Assembly (NCBI RefSeq): GCF_902459735.1
Contig: NZ_CABPRV010000008.1
Coordinates: 1-64,000 of the forward strand
Source: Pandoraea capi
Lineage (GTDB): Bacteria; Pseudomonadota; Gammaproteobacteria; Burkholderiales; Burkholderiaceae
Direction of reading: 5' to 3'
Length of the DNA: 64,000 nucleotides
How positions within the stretch are numbered: the first letter of the stretch is position 1; every line of letters begins with the position of its first letter. The notes under the pieces are model-generated. The model was not told the DNA's origin. It did not search any database and saw only the letters and a list, made by a program, of their open reading frames with translations. The position numbers were made by a program, and so were the translations under genes. Positions 16,718 through 26,499 of the stretch are shown piece by piece.

Positions 16718-17140
16718 GGGGAGAGTCGCGGTCGGACAACGCCGCAAAAATAGACTGAGGGGACCGCCATTATCCGCGTATCCCCCGAACCTCGCTATAC
16801 CGAACAAAAGTCGCTTTTTTTGCGTGGATCGGGCAAACGCCGGTGAAAACCGTGAAAACGCGGGATGAACGGACGAAAGGCCCTTCGACGGTGCGTCAAA
16901 ACGACACCGGGCGCTGCCGGAGCGAAATGGACTATTGCGGAATATAATCGCGAACTCGGAACGCTTATCACCTAGCCTATTAATAAGGCATCTGGCGAAG
17001 CCCCCAGGAACGGTCAGCTCGCAGCGCAGCGCAGGGATTTATTGCGCGTCAATGCCCTGAATCACCAAGGTTGTCGCGGTAAACACAGGTGTTTTAAGTG
17101 CACTGCACATTACCGCCTTATGGGTATATATTCCCCCCTC
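16718..17140. other. Divergent intergenic region upstream of the phosphonolipid operon
   Basis: No gene was seen. TATATT at 17127-17132 could be a -10 box, and a GTGCA-C-TGCAC dyad lies near 17098-17108. If that -10 were used, the operon's first gene would have to start later than ATG 17141, so its promoter remains unresolved. Confidence 0.35.
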
Positions 17141-18655
17141 ATGGAAACGATACCGAAAATCATTTCGGCGCCAACTGCTGCGTCGGCCACAAGCAACACC
17201 GCACGTCCTGTGCCCCCGCGCCCGCGTCAATATGACGCGCGCCTAGCACGCTGGCTGGTCACGCCCCTCGTCAACACGCCGGTCACGCCGAATCACCTCA
17301 CGACCGTTCGTCTGATCGTCGGACTGGCCTGTACGTGGGCGTTCGCACAAGGCAGCTATGCGATGGCCAACCTTGGCGCCATCCTGCTCGTACTCTCGAA
17401 CTTCATCGACCACACGGACGGCGAGCTGGCCCGCATCAGCGGCAAGACCAGCCGTATCGGCCATTTCTACGATCTGGCCTCCGACGCTTTCGTGACGGTG
17501 CTGCTGTTCGGCGGTATCGGCATGGGCGTGGCAGCGGCCGCGCCCGGCAAATTTCCGCTGCCGGTGCCGCTGTCGGCCTCGACGCTCGGCTGGATCGCCG
17601 GTGTCGCCGTGGCACTGATCTTCTTCCTGCGCATGCGCATCGAAGAGCGCGTCGGCAAATCTGGCACGAAGCAGGCGTCCGTGGGCGGATTCGAGACGGA
17701 AGACGTGCTGTACCTGATGCCGCTCGTCACGCTGTTCGACGGCACGCGCGGTTTCCTGATCGCCGCGGCCATCGGGGCGCCGCTTTTCGCGCTGCTGGTG
17801 ATGGCGGATTATGTGCGCGTCATGCGTCGTCCGCTGCCGTCGAAGGCCGACGCCAAGGTTGCCGCCGATGCGGGCCAAACGACCCAGCCGGAGGCAGTCG
17901 CGCCGATGGCGCCCGCCGCATTCGCCGCAGACGCGGAGATCGAGCGCGCGATGGACGCCATCGACTTCGACGGGGTAACCCGCGAATTCAAGTCGCAGGA
18001 CGCCTTCATCTATATGGAGAAGTTCCTGCCGCAGTCGGTCACGGAGCAACTGATCGCCGCCGCGCGCGCGGTCACGCCGAACGTGAACCGCAACTACCTT
18101 CCCGGCCACAAGCAGGGGGGCAGCGTGAGCCGTCATACGCTCGACGAGCTGGCCCCGTTCGTGGCCGAGTTGTATCGCTCGCCCGCCCTGATGCGCTTTC
18201 TGGAGCGTCTGGCCGGTGAGAAATTGCTGCCATCGCCGCAGGACGACCCGCACGCGTACGCGCTGTATTACTACACGCGTCCGGGCGATCACATTGGCTG
18301 GCACTATGACACTTCCTACTACAAGGGCCGCCGCTACACGCTGCTGCTCGGCGTAGTGGACCAGTCGAGCTGCAAGCTCGAATATCGGCTGCACACGCGC
18401 AATCCCGGCGTGGCGCAAGTCGATGGCGCCGTGGCGTATCCGCCGGGCGCGCTGGTGTTCTTCGACGGGGACAAACTGCATCACCGGATCACGCCGCTCG
18501 GCGATAACGAGGAGCGAATCTCGCTCACGTTCGAGTACGTGACCGACCCGCGCATGGGCACCTGGCAGCGTTTCATCTCGAACATGAAGGACGCCATTGC
18601 CTATTTCGGTTTCCGGCAAGTGTTTCGTCAGATTTTTGGACGGACGAAACGCTAA
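17141..18655 (+). CDS. CDP-alcohol phosphotransferase fused to a 2-oxoglutarate/Fe(II) oxygenase
   Basis: The 504-residue, two-enzyme fusion has an N-terminal membrane half (about 1-240) with the complete CDP-alcohol phosphotransferase motif DGELAR-x8-G-x3-D-x3-D (DHTDGELARIS ... GHFYDLASD) and several membrane helices. The C-terminal half (about 280-500) is a prolyl-hydroxylase-like double-stranded beta-helix with HYD (HxD), distal His in KLHHRI and the 2-oxoglutarate Arg in ERISLTFEY. As first gene of an AEP-synthesis operon, it is inferred to transfer aminoethylphosphonate from CMP-AEP to a lipid and hydroxylate the head group. Start uncertain: ATG 17120 is also possible and neither has a clear ribosome site. 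It abuts the next gene directly (TAAATG). Confidence 0.85.
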   Translation: METIPKIISAPTAASATSNTARPVPPRPRQYDARLARWLVTPLVNTPVTPNHLTTVRLIVGLACTWAFAQGSYAMANLGAILLVLSNFIDHTDGELARISGKTSRIGHFYDLASDAFVTVLLFGGIGMGVAAAAPGKFPLPVPLSASTLGWIAGVAVALIFFLRMRIEERVGKSGTKQASVGGFETEDVLYLMPLVTLFDGTRGFLIAAAIGAPLFALLVMADYVRVMRRPLPSKADAKVAADAGQTTQPEAVAPMAPAAFAADAEIERAMDAIDFDGVTREFKSQDAFIYMEKFLPQSVTEQLIAAARAVTPNVNRNYLPGHKQGGSVSRHTLDELAPFVAELYRSPALMRFLERLAGEKLLPSPQDDPHAYALYYYTRPGDHIGWHYDTSYYKGRRYTLLLGVVDQSSCKLEYRLHTRNPGVAQVDGAVAYPPGALVFFDGDKLHHRITPLGDNEERISLTFEYVTDPRMGTWQRFISNMKDAIAYFGFRQVFRQIFGRTKR

Positions 18656-19678
18656 ATGAACCGGACCGCTATCGTTTCACTCACCCTCGGTTTCGCCCTT
18701 TTCGTCGCCCTGCTGATCTGGCAGGGCACGGGATCGGTGATGTCTACGCTGGCCGTTGCCGGATGGGGGTTGCTGCCCATCGCGGCCTTCCACCTCGTGC
18801 CGCTGGTGCTCGACGCTGCCGCCATTCAGGTACTCGTGTCGAAGTCGTGCACGCTGGGCCGCGCCACCCTCACCCGCTGGGTCGGCGAATCGGTCAACAG
18901 CCTGCTGCCGGCCGGTCAGATCGGCGGTCCGATCGCGATGGTGCGGCAGATGAAGCAGCGCGGCATGGCCGGTCGTGAAGCCGCCGCCGCCATCACCGTA
19001 AGCACCACGCTCCAGGCAGTCGCACAGATCGTTTTCGCGCTGCTGGGGCTCGCCGTGTTCGGTATCGGGGCGTCGCACCGCATGGGCGATAGCCTGTGGT
19101 TGCCGATGCTGCTCGCGACCGCGCTCGTCTCCGCACTGCTCTACGCGTTTTACGTCGCGCAGCGTCGCGGCATCTTCGGCTGGGCATTCCGCATGCTCTC
19201 GAAGATGTCGTCCAAGCGCGACTGGTCGTCGCTGCTCGACCGCGCCGATGCCGTCGACGAAATCGTGCAGCGCATGTACGGCCATCGTCGCCAGGTCCTC
19301 GCCAGCTTCCTGTTCAGTCTGGTGGGCTGGATCGTCGGCACGGCCGAAGTCTGGCTGATTCTGCAATTCATCGGGCACCCGGTGAGCTGGGTCGACGCCC
19401 TGCTGCTCGAAAGCCTCGGTCAGGCGATTCGCGGCGCCGCGTTCTTCGTGCCGGGTTCGCTCGGCGTGCAGGAAGGCGGTTACCTGCTGCTCGCCCCGCT
19501 CGTTGGTCTGCCGGCCGACGCCGCGCTGGCCCTGTCGCTGGCCAAACGTACGCGCGAGCTGCTGCTCGGCGTGCCCGGCCTCGTCTATCTGCATTTCTCC
19601 GAACGTGGCTGGCGCCGCCAACGCGCCGCGCAACAAAGCGTGTCGATGCCGACCGCCACGGATACTGCACCGCTCTAA
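18656..19678 (+). CDS. HpnL-like integral membrane protein (lysylphosphatidylglycerol-synthase transmembrane family)
   Basis: The 340-residue protein has about eight membrane helices. The family core is visible as RWVGESVNSLLPAGQIGGP, TTLQAVAQIVFALLG and FFVPGSLGVQEGGY. This superfamily includes the MprF flippase domain and HpnL, a protein of hopanoid clusters. Its place between a lipid head-group transferase and the nucleotidyltransferase suggests movement of a phosphonolipid or hopanoid across the inner membrane (inference). The start immediately follows the previous stop, so translation is coupled. Confidence 0.82.
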   Translation: MNRTAIVSLTLGFALFVALLIWQGTGSVMSTLAVAGWGLLPIAAFHLVPLVLDAAAIQVLVSKSCTLGRATLTRWVGESVNSLLPAGQIGGPIAMVRQMKQRGMAGREAAAAITVSTTLQAVAQIVFALLGLAVFGIGASHRMGDSLWLPMLLATALVSALLYAFYVAQRRGIFGWAFRMLSKMSSKRDWSSLLDRADAVDEIVQRMYGHRRQVLASFLFSLVGWIVGTAEVWLILQFIGHPVSWVDALLLESLGQAIRGAAFFVPGSLGVQEGGYLLLAPLVGLPADAALALSLAKRTRELLLGVPGLVYLHFSERGWRRQRAAQQSVSMPTATDTAPL

Positions 19679-19693
19679 AGAAGGATATCGACC

Positions 19694-20458
19694 ATGCGGG
19701 CCATCATTCTCGCAGCAGGCATGGGCCTGCGTTTGCTCCAGCCGGAAAACCAGCAGTCGCCCAAGTGCCTGCTGAAGTTCGACGGTATGTCGCTGCTGGA
19801 GCGCCACCTCCGTATGCTGGCGGCTGCCGGCATCACGGATGTCGTGCTCGCGCTCGGCTTCCATCACGAACAGGTGAGCGAGGAACTCGACCGTCTGAAC
19901 TGGACGCCGCGCCCCAAGATTTATCTCAACCCGGAATTCAATCTGGGCAGCGTGCTCACGCTGCATGTCACGGCCGAAGCGATGACCGCCGGCGGCGATG
20001 TGCTCGTGATGGATGCCGACGTGCTCTACGACCAGCGCATTTTCAACGCGCTGGTTGCCGGTGAGACGGCCAACCGCCTGCTGATCGACCGTGATTTCGA
20101 AGTGGGCGACGAGCCGGTCAAGCTGTGCCTGCGCGACGGCGTGCCGGTCGAACTGCGCAAGCAGGTCATGGTCGGTCTGGAATACGACACCGTGGGCGAA
20201 TCCGTCGGCTTTTTCCGTTTCAACGAAGCGACGGCCACGCGTCTGGCGGAAATCACCCGCGATTACGTCGAATCCGGCCGCGCCAAGATGCCCCACGAAG
20301 AAGCCGTGCGCGACTTGCTGCTTGAGCGCGGCGCACAGTTTGAAACCGCCGATGTCACGGGTTTCCCGTGGATCGAAATCGACTACCCTGAAGATGTGAA
20401 GCGCGCCGCCGATGAGGTGCTGCCGCAACTTGAACCGCTCACGATGGTGTCCGAATGA
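19694..20458 (+). CDS. Nucleotidyltransferase, probable CTP:2-aminoethylphosphonate cytidylyltransferase
   Basis: The 254-residue NTP-transferase begins with the intact nucleotide signature LAAGMGLRL, then a Lys in [13 protein letters not shown] (metal-binding Asp) in [11 protein letters not shown], and a C-terminal [10 protein letters not shown] segment typical of choline-phosphate-type cytidylyltransferases. In known bacterial phosphonate pathways (PntC type) such enzymes make CMP-AEP. The neighbouring PEP mutase, decarboxylase and AEP transaminase genes make AEP the likely substrate. AAGGA precedes ATG 19694. The stop overlaps the next start by four bases (ATGA). Confidence 0.85.
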   Translation: MRAIILAAGMGLRLLQPENQQSPKCLLKFDGMSLLERHLRMLAAAGITDVVLALGFHHEQVSEELDRLNWTPRPKIYLNPEFNLGSVLTLHVTAEAMTAGGDVLVMDADVLYDQRIFNALVAGETANRLLIDRDFEVGDEPVKLCLRDGVPVELRKQVMVGLEYDTVGESVGFFRFNEATATRLAEITRDYVESGRAKMPHEEAVRDLLLERGAQFETADVTGFPWIEIDYPEDVKRAADEVLPQLEPLTMVSE

Positions 20459-22158
20459 ACGCTCCCGACGCATTCACCCTCCCGCCGACCGCCACGCGCG
20501 CGGCACAACTGCGCGCCATGCTGCGCAGCAACCAGCTCGAATTCCTGATGGAAGCCCATAACGGCATCTCCGCACGTATCGTGCGCGAAGCCGGTTTCAA
20601 GGGCATCTGGGCGTCCGGCCTGACCATTTCGGCGCAGTTCGGCGTTCGCGACAACAACGAAGCGAGCTGGACGCAGGTCGTCGACAACCTCGAATTCATG
20701 GCCGACGCGAGCGATCTGCCGATCCTGCTCGACGGCGACACCGGCTACGGCAACTTCAACAACATGCGACGTCTCGTGCGCAAGCTGGAGCAACGTGGCA
20801 TCGCCGGCGTATGTATCGAAGACAAGGTCTTCCCGAAGACCAACAGCTTCATCGGCGGCGAGCGTCAGCCGCTGGCCGATATCGACGAGTTCTGCGGCAA
20901 GATCAAGGCCGGTAAGGATTCGCAGGCCGACGACGATTTCTCCATCGTCGCCCGTGTCGAAGCGCTGATCGCCGGCTGGGGCATGGAAGAAGCCCTGCGC
21001 CGTGCCGAGGCTTATCGCCAGGCCGGCGCCGACGCCATCCTGATCCACAGCAAGCTCAAGCGCGCCGACGAAATCGTGCAGTTCGCCCGCGAGTGGGGCA
21101 ATCGCTGCCCGCTGGTGATCGTGCCGACGAAGTATTACAGCACGCCGACCGACGTGTTCCGTGAGGCTGGCATCAGCCTCGTGATCTGGGCGAACCACCT
21201 GATGCGCGCGGCCACCTCGGCCATGCAATCGGTCGCGGCCGATATCTATCGCAACGAAACGCTCATCAACGTCGAAGACCGCGTCGCGACCGTCGACGAG
21301 ATCTTCCGTTTGCAGGATGCCGACGAATACACGCAGGCCGAAGATCGTTATCTGTCCGCCGCCAACGCACCGCGCTCGGCCATCGTGCTGGCCGCGAGCC
21401 GTGGCAAGAATCTGGAAAGCGTGACGACCGATCGTCCGAAGGTCATGCTGCCGGTCGCCGGCAAGCCGCTGCTGCGCTGGCTGGTCGACGGCTTCAAGAA
21501 GCAGAACGTGAACGACATTACCGTCGTGGGCGGCTATCGTGCCGACGCCATCGACACGGCCGGCATCACGCTGGCGATCAACGAGCGCCACGCCGAAACC
21601 GGTGAGCTGGCTTCGCTCGCGCGCGTGACCAACGCCTTCACGCAGGACACGGTCATCTCGTACGGCGATCTGCTGTTCCGCAGCTACATCGTGCGCGATC
21701 TGGTCGAGAGCGACGCCGACTTCACCGTCGTGGTCGACTCGACCGCCGCGGCCAATGCAGCCAACGCCAGCGTGCGCGACTTTGCGTACTGCTCGGCCGG
21801 CGACGACCGCGGTCTGTTCGGCCAGCAAGTGCTGCTCGAAAAGATCAGCGGCAACGCCTCGGACGCAGGACGCGCGCCGAACGGCCGCTGGATCGGTCTG
21901 CTGGGCGTGCGTGGCGAGAACGGCCGTGCGCAACTGCAGCGCGTGTTCGCGGCATTGCAGACGCGCGCCGACTTCGACCAGCTCGGCATGCCGGAGCTGA
22001 TCAACGCCCTGGCCGCCGATGGCGCCAGGATCGAAGTGCAATACGTGCACGGCCACTGGCGCGGTGTGAACGACATGGAAGAATTCCGCCGCGCGGCCGA
22101 CTTCGCCCATGGCCAGACGCCGTTCAACGGTGGCGCCCCGGAGACGCAAGGTGATTGA
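20455..22158 (+). CDS. aepX: Phosphoenolpyruvate mutase with C-terminal nucleotidyltransferase domain
   Basis: The 567-residue protein has the PEP mutase half at about residues 1-300, with the diagnostic [10 protein letters not shown] (122-131) that separates mutases from isocitrate-lyase relatives, plus DGDTGYGN around 93-100. It forms the C-P bond by converting PEP to phosphonopyruvate. The C-terminal half (about 308-560) is an NTP-transferase fold with [13 protein letters not shown] and [13 protein letters not shown], but its nucleotide signature reads AASRGKNL instead of AAGxGxRL. It may be inactive or have altered specificity. This operon thus has two nucleotidyltransferase domains. Confidence 0.93.
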   Translation: MNAPDAFTLPPTATRAAQLRAMLRSNQLEFLMEAHNGISARIVREAGFKGIWASGLTISAQFGVRDNNEASWTQVVDNLEFMADASDLPILLDGDTGYGNFNNMRRLVRKLEQRGIAGVCIEDKVFPKTNSFIGGERQPLADIDEFCGKIKAGKDSQADDDFSIVARVEALIAGWGMEEALRRAEAYRQAGADAILIHSKLKRADEIVQFAREWGNRCPLVIVPTKYYSTPTDVFREAGISLVIWANHLMRAATSAMQSVAADIYRNETLINVEDRVATVDEIFRLQDADEYTQAEDRYLSAANAPRSAIVLAASRGKNLESVTTDRPKVMLPVAGKPLLRWLVDGFKKQNVNDITVVGGYRADAIDTAGITLAINERHAETGELASLARVTNAFTQDTVISYGDLLFRSYIVRDLVESDADFTVVVDSTAAANAANASVRDFAYCSAGDDRGLFGQQVLLEKISGNASDAGRAPNGRWIGLLGVRGENGRAQLQRVFAALQTRADFDQLGMPELINALAADGARIEVQYVHGHWRGVNDMEEFRRAADFAHGQTPFNGGAPETQGD

Positions 22159-23338
22159 GGCAGGACAGTTCGTCGAAGCCGCGCGCAAGCACGGCTTCAC
22201 GTGGTACACCGGCGTGCCGTGTTCGTTCCTTACGCCGTTCATCAACTACGTGCTGCAAGATCCGACGCTGCATTACCTGTCGGCGGCCAACGAAGGCGAC
22301 GCCGTCGCCATCGCGGCAGGCGCGACGCTCGGTGAAGGCCGTGGCGCGCGTGCCGTCACGATGATGCAGAACTCGGGCCTCGGCAACGCCGTGAGCCCGC
22401 TCACGTCGCTCACGTGGACGTTCCGTCTGCCGCAGTTGCTGATCGTGACGTGGCGCGGCCAGCCGGGCATTACCGACGAGCCGCAACACGCCCTCATGGG
22501 GCCGATCACGCCGGCCATGCTCGACCTGATGGAAGTGCCCTGGGAGTTGTTCCCGACGGAACCGGAAGCGATCGGTCCGGCGCTGGAGCGCGCGGTGCGT
22601 CACATGGACGAGACCGGCCGCCCCTACGCGCTCGTGATGCAAAAGGGCAGCGTGGCATCGTTCCCGCTGCAACCGGCCGAGCGCCCGGCACGTCCGGCAC
22701 AACCGGCACCGGTGTCCGTCGTGCGCGGCGTGGCACCATCCGACATGCCCACGCGTCGCGACGCCCTCGCCCGCGTGATCGCCCACACACCGCTCGAAGG
22801 CACTGTGGTGCTGGCCTCGACCGGCTTCTGCGGCCGTGAACTGTATGCCCTCGACGATCGCGCCAATCAGCTCTACATGGTCGGTTCGATGGGTTGCGTG
22901 ACGACGCTGGCGCTGGGTCTTGCGCTGGCACGTCCCGACCTGCGCGTGATCGCCCTCGACGGTGACGGCGCAGCGCTCATGCGCATGGGCGCCTTCGCCA
23001 CGCTGGGCGCTTACGGTCCGTCGAACCTCGTGCATCTGCTGCTCGACAACGCATCGCACGACTCGACCGGCGCGCAGGCAACGGTGTCGCCGACGGTGTC
23101 GTTTGCCGGCGTGGCAGCGGCCAGCGGCTATGCGCTCGCGCTCGAAGGCGATACGCTGGATGTCATCGAGCAACTGTTCGACGGGCGCACCGCCAGCCTG
23201 AACGAGGGTCCGCGCTTCGCATGCCTGACCACGCGCCCCGGTACGCCGGACGGCCTGCCGCGACCGAAGGTCACGCCGGAAGCCGTCAAGTCGCGTCTGA
23301 TGGATCACATTGCACAACGCGCACAGGCTTCGGCCTGA
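22151..23338 (+). CDS. aepY: Phosphonopyruvate decarboxylase
   Basis: The 395-residue thiamine-diphosphate enzyme makes phosphonoacetaldehyde from phosphonopyruvate, pulling the unfavourable mutase step forward. The N-terminal half shows [12 protein letters not shown] and [15 protein letters not shown] (the ThDP-activating Glu). The C-terminal half has [16 protein letters not shown] with [12 protein letters not shown], the ThDP/Mg motif. The start is set at GTG 22151, eight bases inside the aepX end, with GGAG upstream; the earlier in-frame ATG 22109 only adds an Arg-rich shadow of aepX. It is coupled to aepX. Confidence 0.93.
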   Translation: MIEAGQFVEAARKHGFTWYTGVPCSFLTPFINYVLQDPTLHYLSAANEGDAVAIAAGATLGEGRGARAVTMMQNSGLGNAVSPLTSLTWTFRLPQLLIVTWRGQPGITDEPQHALMGPITPAMLDLMEVPWELFPTEPEAIGPALERAVRHMDETGRPYALVMQKGSVASFPLQPAERPARPAQPAPVSVVRGVAPSDMPTRRDALARVIAHTPLEGTVVLASTGFCGRELYALDDRANQLYMVGSMGCVTTLALGLALARPDLRVIALDGDGAALMRMGAFATLGAYGPSNLVHLLLDNASHDSTGAQATVSPTVSFAGVAAASGYALALEGDTLDVIEQLFDGRTASLNEGPRFACLTTRPGTPDGLPRPKVTPEAVKSRLMDHIAQRAQASA

Positions 23339-23409
23339 GCGTCTGAACGGCGGCTTAACCACCGCATAAATGCTGCTTAACTGCTGAAAACTGACGAGGA
23401 AGCTTCGCC

Positions 23410-24483
23410 ATGCTGTTACTGAATCCGGGCCCCGTGACCCTGACCGAGCGCGTTCGCAAAAGCCTGCTGCAACCCGATCTGTGCCATCGCGAGCCCGAAT
23501 TCTTCGACCTGCAGGACGAAGCCCGCGAGCGTCTGACGGCCGTCTACGGCCTCGATCCGGCCGTGTGGACGCCGGTGCTGATGACCGGCTCGGGCACGGC
23601 TGCCGTCGAGAGCATGACGGCCGGTCTCGTGCCGGAAAACGGTCGGTTGCTGATCGTCGAGAACGGCGTGTACGGCGAGCGTATCTCGCAGATCGCCAAG
23701 CAGTACCGCATCGAACACGACGTCATCCATTTCGAATGGATGCAGGCGCCGGATCTGGCGCAAATCGTGGCCAAGCTCGACGCGGCAGGCGATCGTCCGT
23801 ACACGAACGTCGCCATCATCCACCACGAAACGACGACCGGCCGTCTGAACGATCTGACGGGTATCGCACGCGTTTGCCGTGAGCGCGGCATCGATCTGCT
23901 GGTCGATGGTGTGAGCAGCTTCGCCGCCGAAGCCATCGATTTCAACGATTCGGGCATCGTGGCTGTCGCCGCGACCGCCAACAAGTGCGTGCACGGCGTG
24001 CCGGGCGTGTCGTTCGTGCTGGTGCGCAAGGATGCGCTCGCCAAGGCCTTCAGCCGCACGTATTACCTCGACATCGCGCGTCTGGCCAAGCTTCAGGCCG
24101 AACGCAACACGCCGTTCACGCCGTCCGTACAGGCTTACTACGCGCTGGTCGAGGCGCTGCGCGAACTGGCCGACGCGGGTGGCTGGGAAAAGCGTCATGC
24201 GCACTATGGCGCACTCGCCGAGCAGGCCCGCGCCGGACTGGCAGCGCTGGGTATCGACAGCGTGTTGCCGCCGAACGAGTCGTCGGTCGTGCTGCGTGCG
24301 TACAAACTGCCGGCAGGGGTCGACTATCCGCGCCTGCACGACTGGCTGAAAGCCGACGGTTTCGTCATCTACGCCGGTCAGGGCGGTCTGTCGAAGGAAC
24401 TGTTCCGCATTTCCACGATGGGCAACCTCACGACGGCCGACATCGATCGCCTGCTGGCTTCCTTCGCCAAGCTGGTGAAGTAA
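23410..24483 (+). CDS. phnW: 2-aminoethylphosphonate:pyruvate transaminase
   Basis: The 357-residue PLP enzyme of the class V fold begins [12 protein letters not shown], with [31 protein letters not shown] and the PLP-binding Lys in [12 protein letters not shown]. PhnW usually degrades AEP, but beside PEP mutase and the decarboxylase it should run in the biosynthetic direction, aminating phosphonoacetaldehyde to AEP. It lies 71 bases after aepY with GAGGAAGC before ATG 23410, and 31 bases before dxs. Confidence 0.93.
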   Translation: MLLLNPGPVTLTERVRKSLLQPDLCHREPEFFDLQDEARERLTAVYGLDPAVWTPVLMTGSGTAAVESMTAGLVPENGRLLIVENGVYGERISQIAKQYRIEHDVIHFEWMQAPDLAQIVAKLDAAGDRPYTNVAIIHHETTTGRLNDLTGIARVCRERGIDLLVDGVSSFAAEAIDFNDSGIVAVAATANKCVHGVPGVSFVLVRKDALAKAFSRTYYLDIARLAKLQAERNTPFTPSVQAYYALVEALRELADAGGWEKRHAHYGALAEQARAGLAALGIDSVLPPNESSVVLRAYKLPAGVDYPRLHDWLKADGFVIYAGQGGLSKELFRISTMGNLTTADIDRLLASFAKLVK

Positions 24484-24514
24484 GCGCGCAGACGGGCGCT
24501 CAGGACGTTTAGCC

Positions 24515-26419
24515 ATGACCGATTTGCTAGCCAGCATCCACTCCCCGACCGAATTGCGCGCCCTCTCGCGTGCCGAACTGCGACGTGTAGCCGACGAACT
24601 GCGCGCCTGCGTGCTCGAGAACGTCTCGCGCACCGGCGGGCATCTGTCGTCGAATCTGGGCACCGTCGAGCTGACGATCGCCCTGCATTACGTCTTCGAT
24701 ACGCCGAACGACCGGATCGTGTGGGACGTGGGTCACCAGACCTACCCGCACAAGATCCTCACGGGGCGGCGCGAGGCCATGCCGACGCTACGTCAGTGGC
24801 AAGGCCTGTCGGGCTTTCCGAAGCGCGACGAGTCGCCGTACGACACGTTCGGCACGGCGCATTCGAGCACGTCGATCTCGGCGGCGTTGGGCATGGCGCT
24901 GGCGAGCAAGGTCAAGGGTGAGAAGCGTCATGCGATTGCCGTGATCGGCGACGGCGCCATGACGGCCGGTGAAGCGTTCGAGGCCCTGAACAATGCCGGC
25001 GTCTACGACGACCTGCCGTTCCTTGTCGTGCTCAACGACAACGACATGTCGATCTCGCCGCCGGTCGGCGCGCTCAATCAGTACCTCACGCGCCTGATGT
25101 CCGGCCAGTTCTACTCGGCGGGCAAGGAAAGCGTGCGCAACCTGCTACGCAACGCACCCGCGCCGATGCGCGAGCTTGCGCACAAGCTCGAAGAGCACGC
25201 CAAGGCCATCGTCTCGCCGACGGGCACGATGTTCGAGGAGTTCGGCTTCAACTACCTCGGACCGATCGACGGCCACGATCTCGACGCGCTGATTCCGGCG
25301 CTCGAGAACATCAAGGCGCTCAAGGGCCCGCAGTTCCTGCATGTCGTCACACGCAAGGGACGTGGCTACAAGCTGGCCGAGGCCGATCCGGTGCTGTATC
25401 ACGGCCCGGGCAAGTTCAATCCGAGCGAAGGCATCCGTCCGGCCGCGCCGGGTACCGTCTCCGCCAAGACCTACACGCAGGTGTTCGGCGAATGGCTGTG
25501 CGACGCCGCCGCCGCCGACCCGCGTGTCGTCGGCATTACACCGGCCATGCGCGAAGGCTCCGGTCTGGTGGAGTTCGAGAAGCGCTTTCCCGAACGGTAT
25601 TACGACGTGGGCATTGCCGAGCAGCATGCGGTGACCTTCGCGGGCGGACTGGCGACGGAAGGTCTCAGGCCTGTCGTCGCGATCTACTCGACGTTCCTGC
25701 AACGCGGCTATGACCAGTTGATTCACGACGTGGCCTTGCAGAACCTGCCTGTCCTGTTCGCCATCGATCGCGGCGGTCTGGTCGGCGCGGACGGTGCGAC
25801 GCACGCAGGCGCATACGACATCGCGTATCTGCGCTGCATTCCGAACATGGTCGTCATGGCCCCGGCCGACGAGAACGAGTGCCGCCAGTTGTTGCAGACG
25901 GCGCTTGGCATCGACGGCCCGAGCGCCGTGCGTTATCCGCGTGGAACGGGACCGGGCGTGAAGACCGAAACCGGCCTGTCGACGCTGCCCGTGGGTCGCG
26001 CGCAAACGCGTCGCCAGAGCGCCGCCCAGGCAGGTCACCGGGTCGCGATTCTGGCGTTCGGTTCGATGGTCGCATTGGCGGAACAGGTCGCAGACGAATT
26101 CGATGCCAGCGTGGTCAACATGCGCTTCGTGAAGCCGCTCGATGAAGCGACCGTGCTCGACATGGCACGCTCGCACGATCTCGTCGTCACGCTCGAAGAA
26201 GGCGCTGTGATGGGCGGTGCAGGCACAGCGTGCATCGAAGCATTGAATGCACATGGCGTGCTGGTTCCGGTACTGCAACTGGGGCTGCCCGACACGTACA
26301 TCGATCAGGGCACGCCGGCGCAGCAGCTTGCGTCCGTCGGTCTCGATGCCAAAGGCATTGCCGAGTCGATCCGGCGGGCAATGGCCGAGCGTCTCGGCGG
26401 CAAGATCGAGGCCGTGTAA
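24515..26419 (+). CDS. dxs: 1-deoxy-D-xylulose-5-phosphate synthase
   Basis: The 634-residue product is the normal length. It condenses pyruvate and glyceraldehyde-3-phosphate to DXP, the entry to isoprenoids. The ThDP motif [18 protein letters not shown] ... [22 protein letters not shown], and the transketolase pyrimidine segment [16 protein letters not shown] are all present. Its position as last gene of the phosphonate operon, next to hpnN, suggests it feeds hopanoid synthesis. Whether a second housekeeping dxs exists elsewhere cannot be seen. A two-way terminator follows. Confidence 0.96.
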   Translation: MTDLLASIHSPTELRALSRAELRRVADELRACVLENVSRTGGHLSSNLGTVELTIALHYVFDTPNDRIVWDVGHQTYPHKILTGRREAMPTLRQWQGLSGFPKRDESPYDTFGTAHSSTSISAALGMALASKVKGEKRHAIAVIGDGAMTAGEAFEALNNAGVYDDLPFLVVLNDNDMSISPPVGALNQYLTRLMSGQFYSAGKESVRNLLRNAPAPMRELAHKLEEHAKAIVSPTGTMFEEFGFNYLGPIDGHDLDALIPALENIKALKGPQFLHVVTRKGRGYKLAEADPVLYHGPGKFNPSEGIRPAAPGTVSAKTYTQVFGEWLCDAAAADPRVVGITPAMREGSGLVEFEKRFPERYYDVGIAEQHAVTFAGGLATEGLRPVVAIYSTFLQRGYDQLIHDVALQNLPVLFAIDRGGLVGADGATHAGAYDIAYLRCIPNMVVMAPADENECRQLLQTALGIDGPSAVRYPRGTGPGVKTETGLSTLPVGRAQTRRQSAAQAGHRVAILAFGSMVALAEQVADEFDASVVNMRFVKPLDEATVLDMARSHDLVVTLEEGAVMGGAGTACIEALNAHGVLVPVLQLGLPDTYIDQGTPAQQLASVGLDAKGIAESIRRAMAERLGGKIEAV

Positions 26420-26449
26420 TCACCGCAGCACCGGGCCTCACGACACAGC

Positions 26450-26476
26450 AAAACGGCACCTTTCGGTGCCGTTTTT
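26450..26476. terminator. Bidirectional terminator between dxs and hpnN
   Basis: Stem AACGGCACC / GGTGCCGTT with loop TTTC, preceded by A residues and followed by T residues, so it can serve both convergent genes. Confidence 0.92.
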
Positions 26477-26499
26477 CATTGCGCAGGAGAATCAGGACA

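Noticed and set aside
18677-20473. A 598-codon open frame on the - strand
   Set aside because: Antisense to the HpnL-like and nucleotidyltransferase genes, whose motifs are intact.
20383-22245. A 620-codon open frame on the - strand
   Set aside because: Antisense to aepX and lacks ribosome site or family features.
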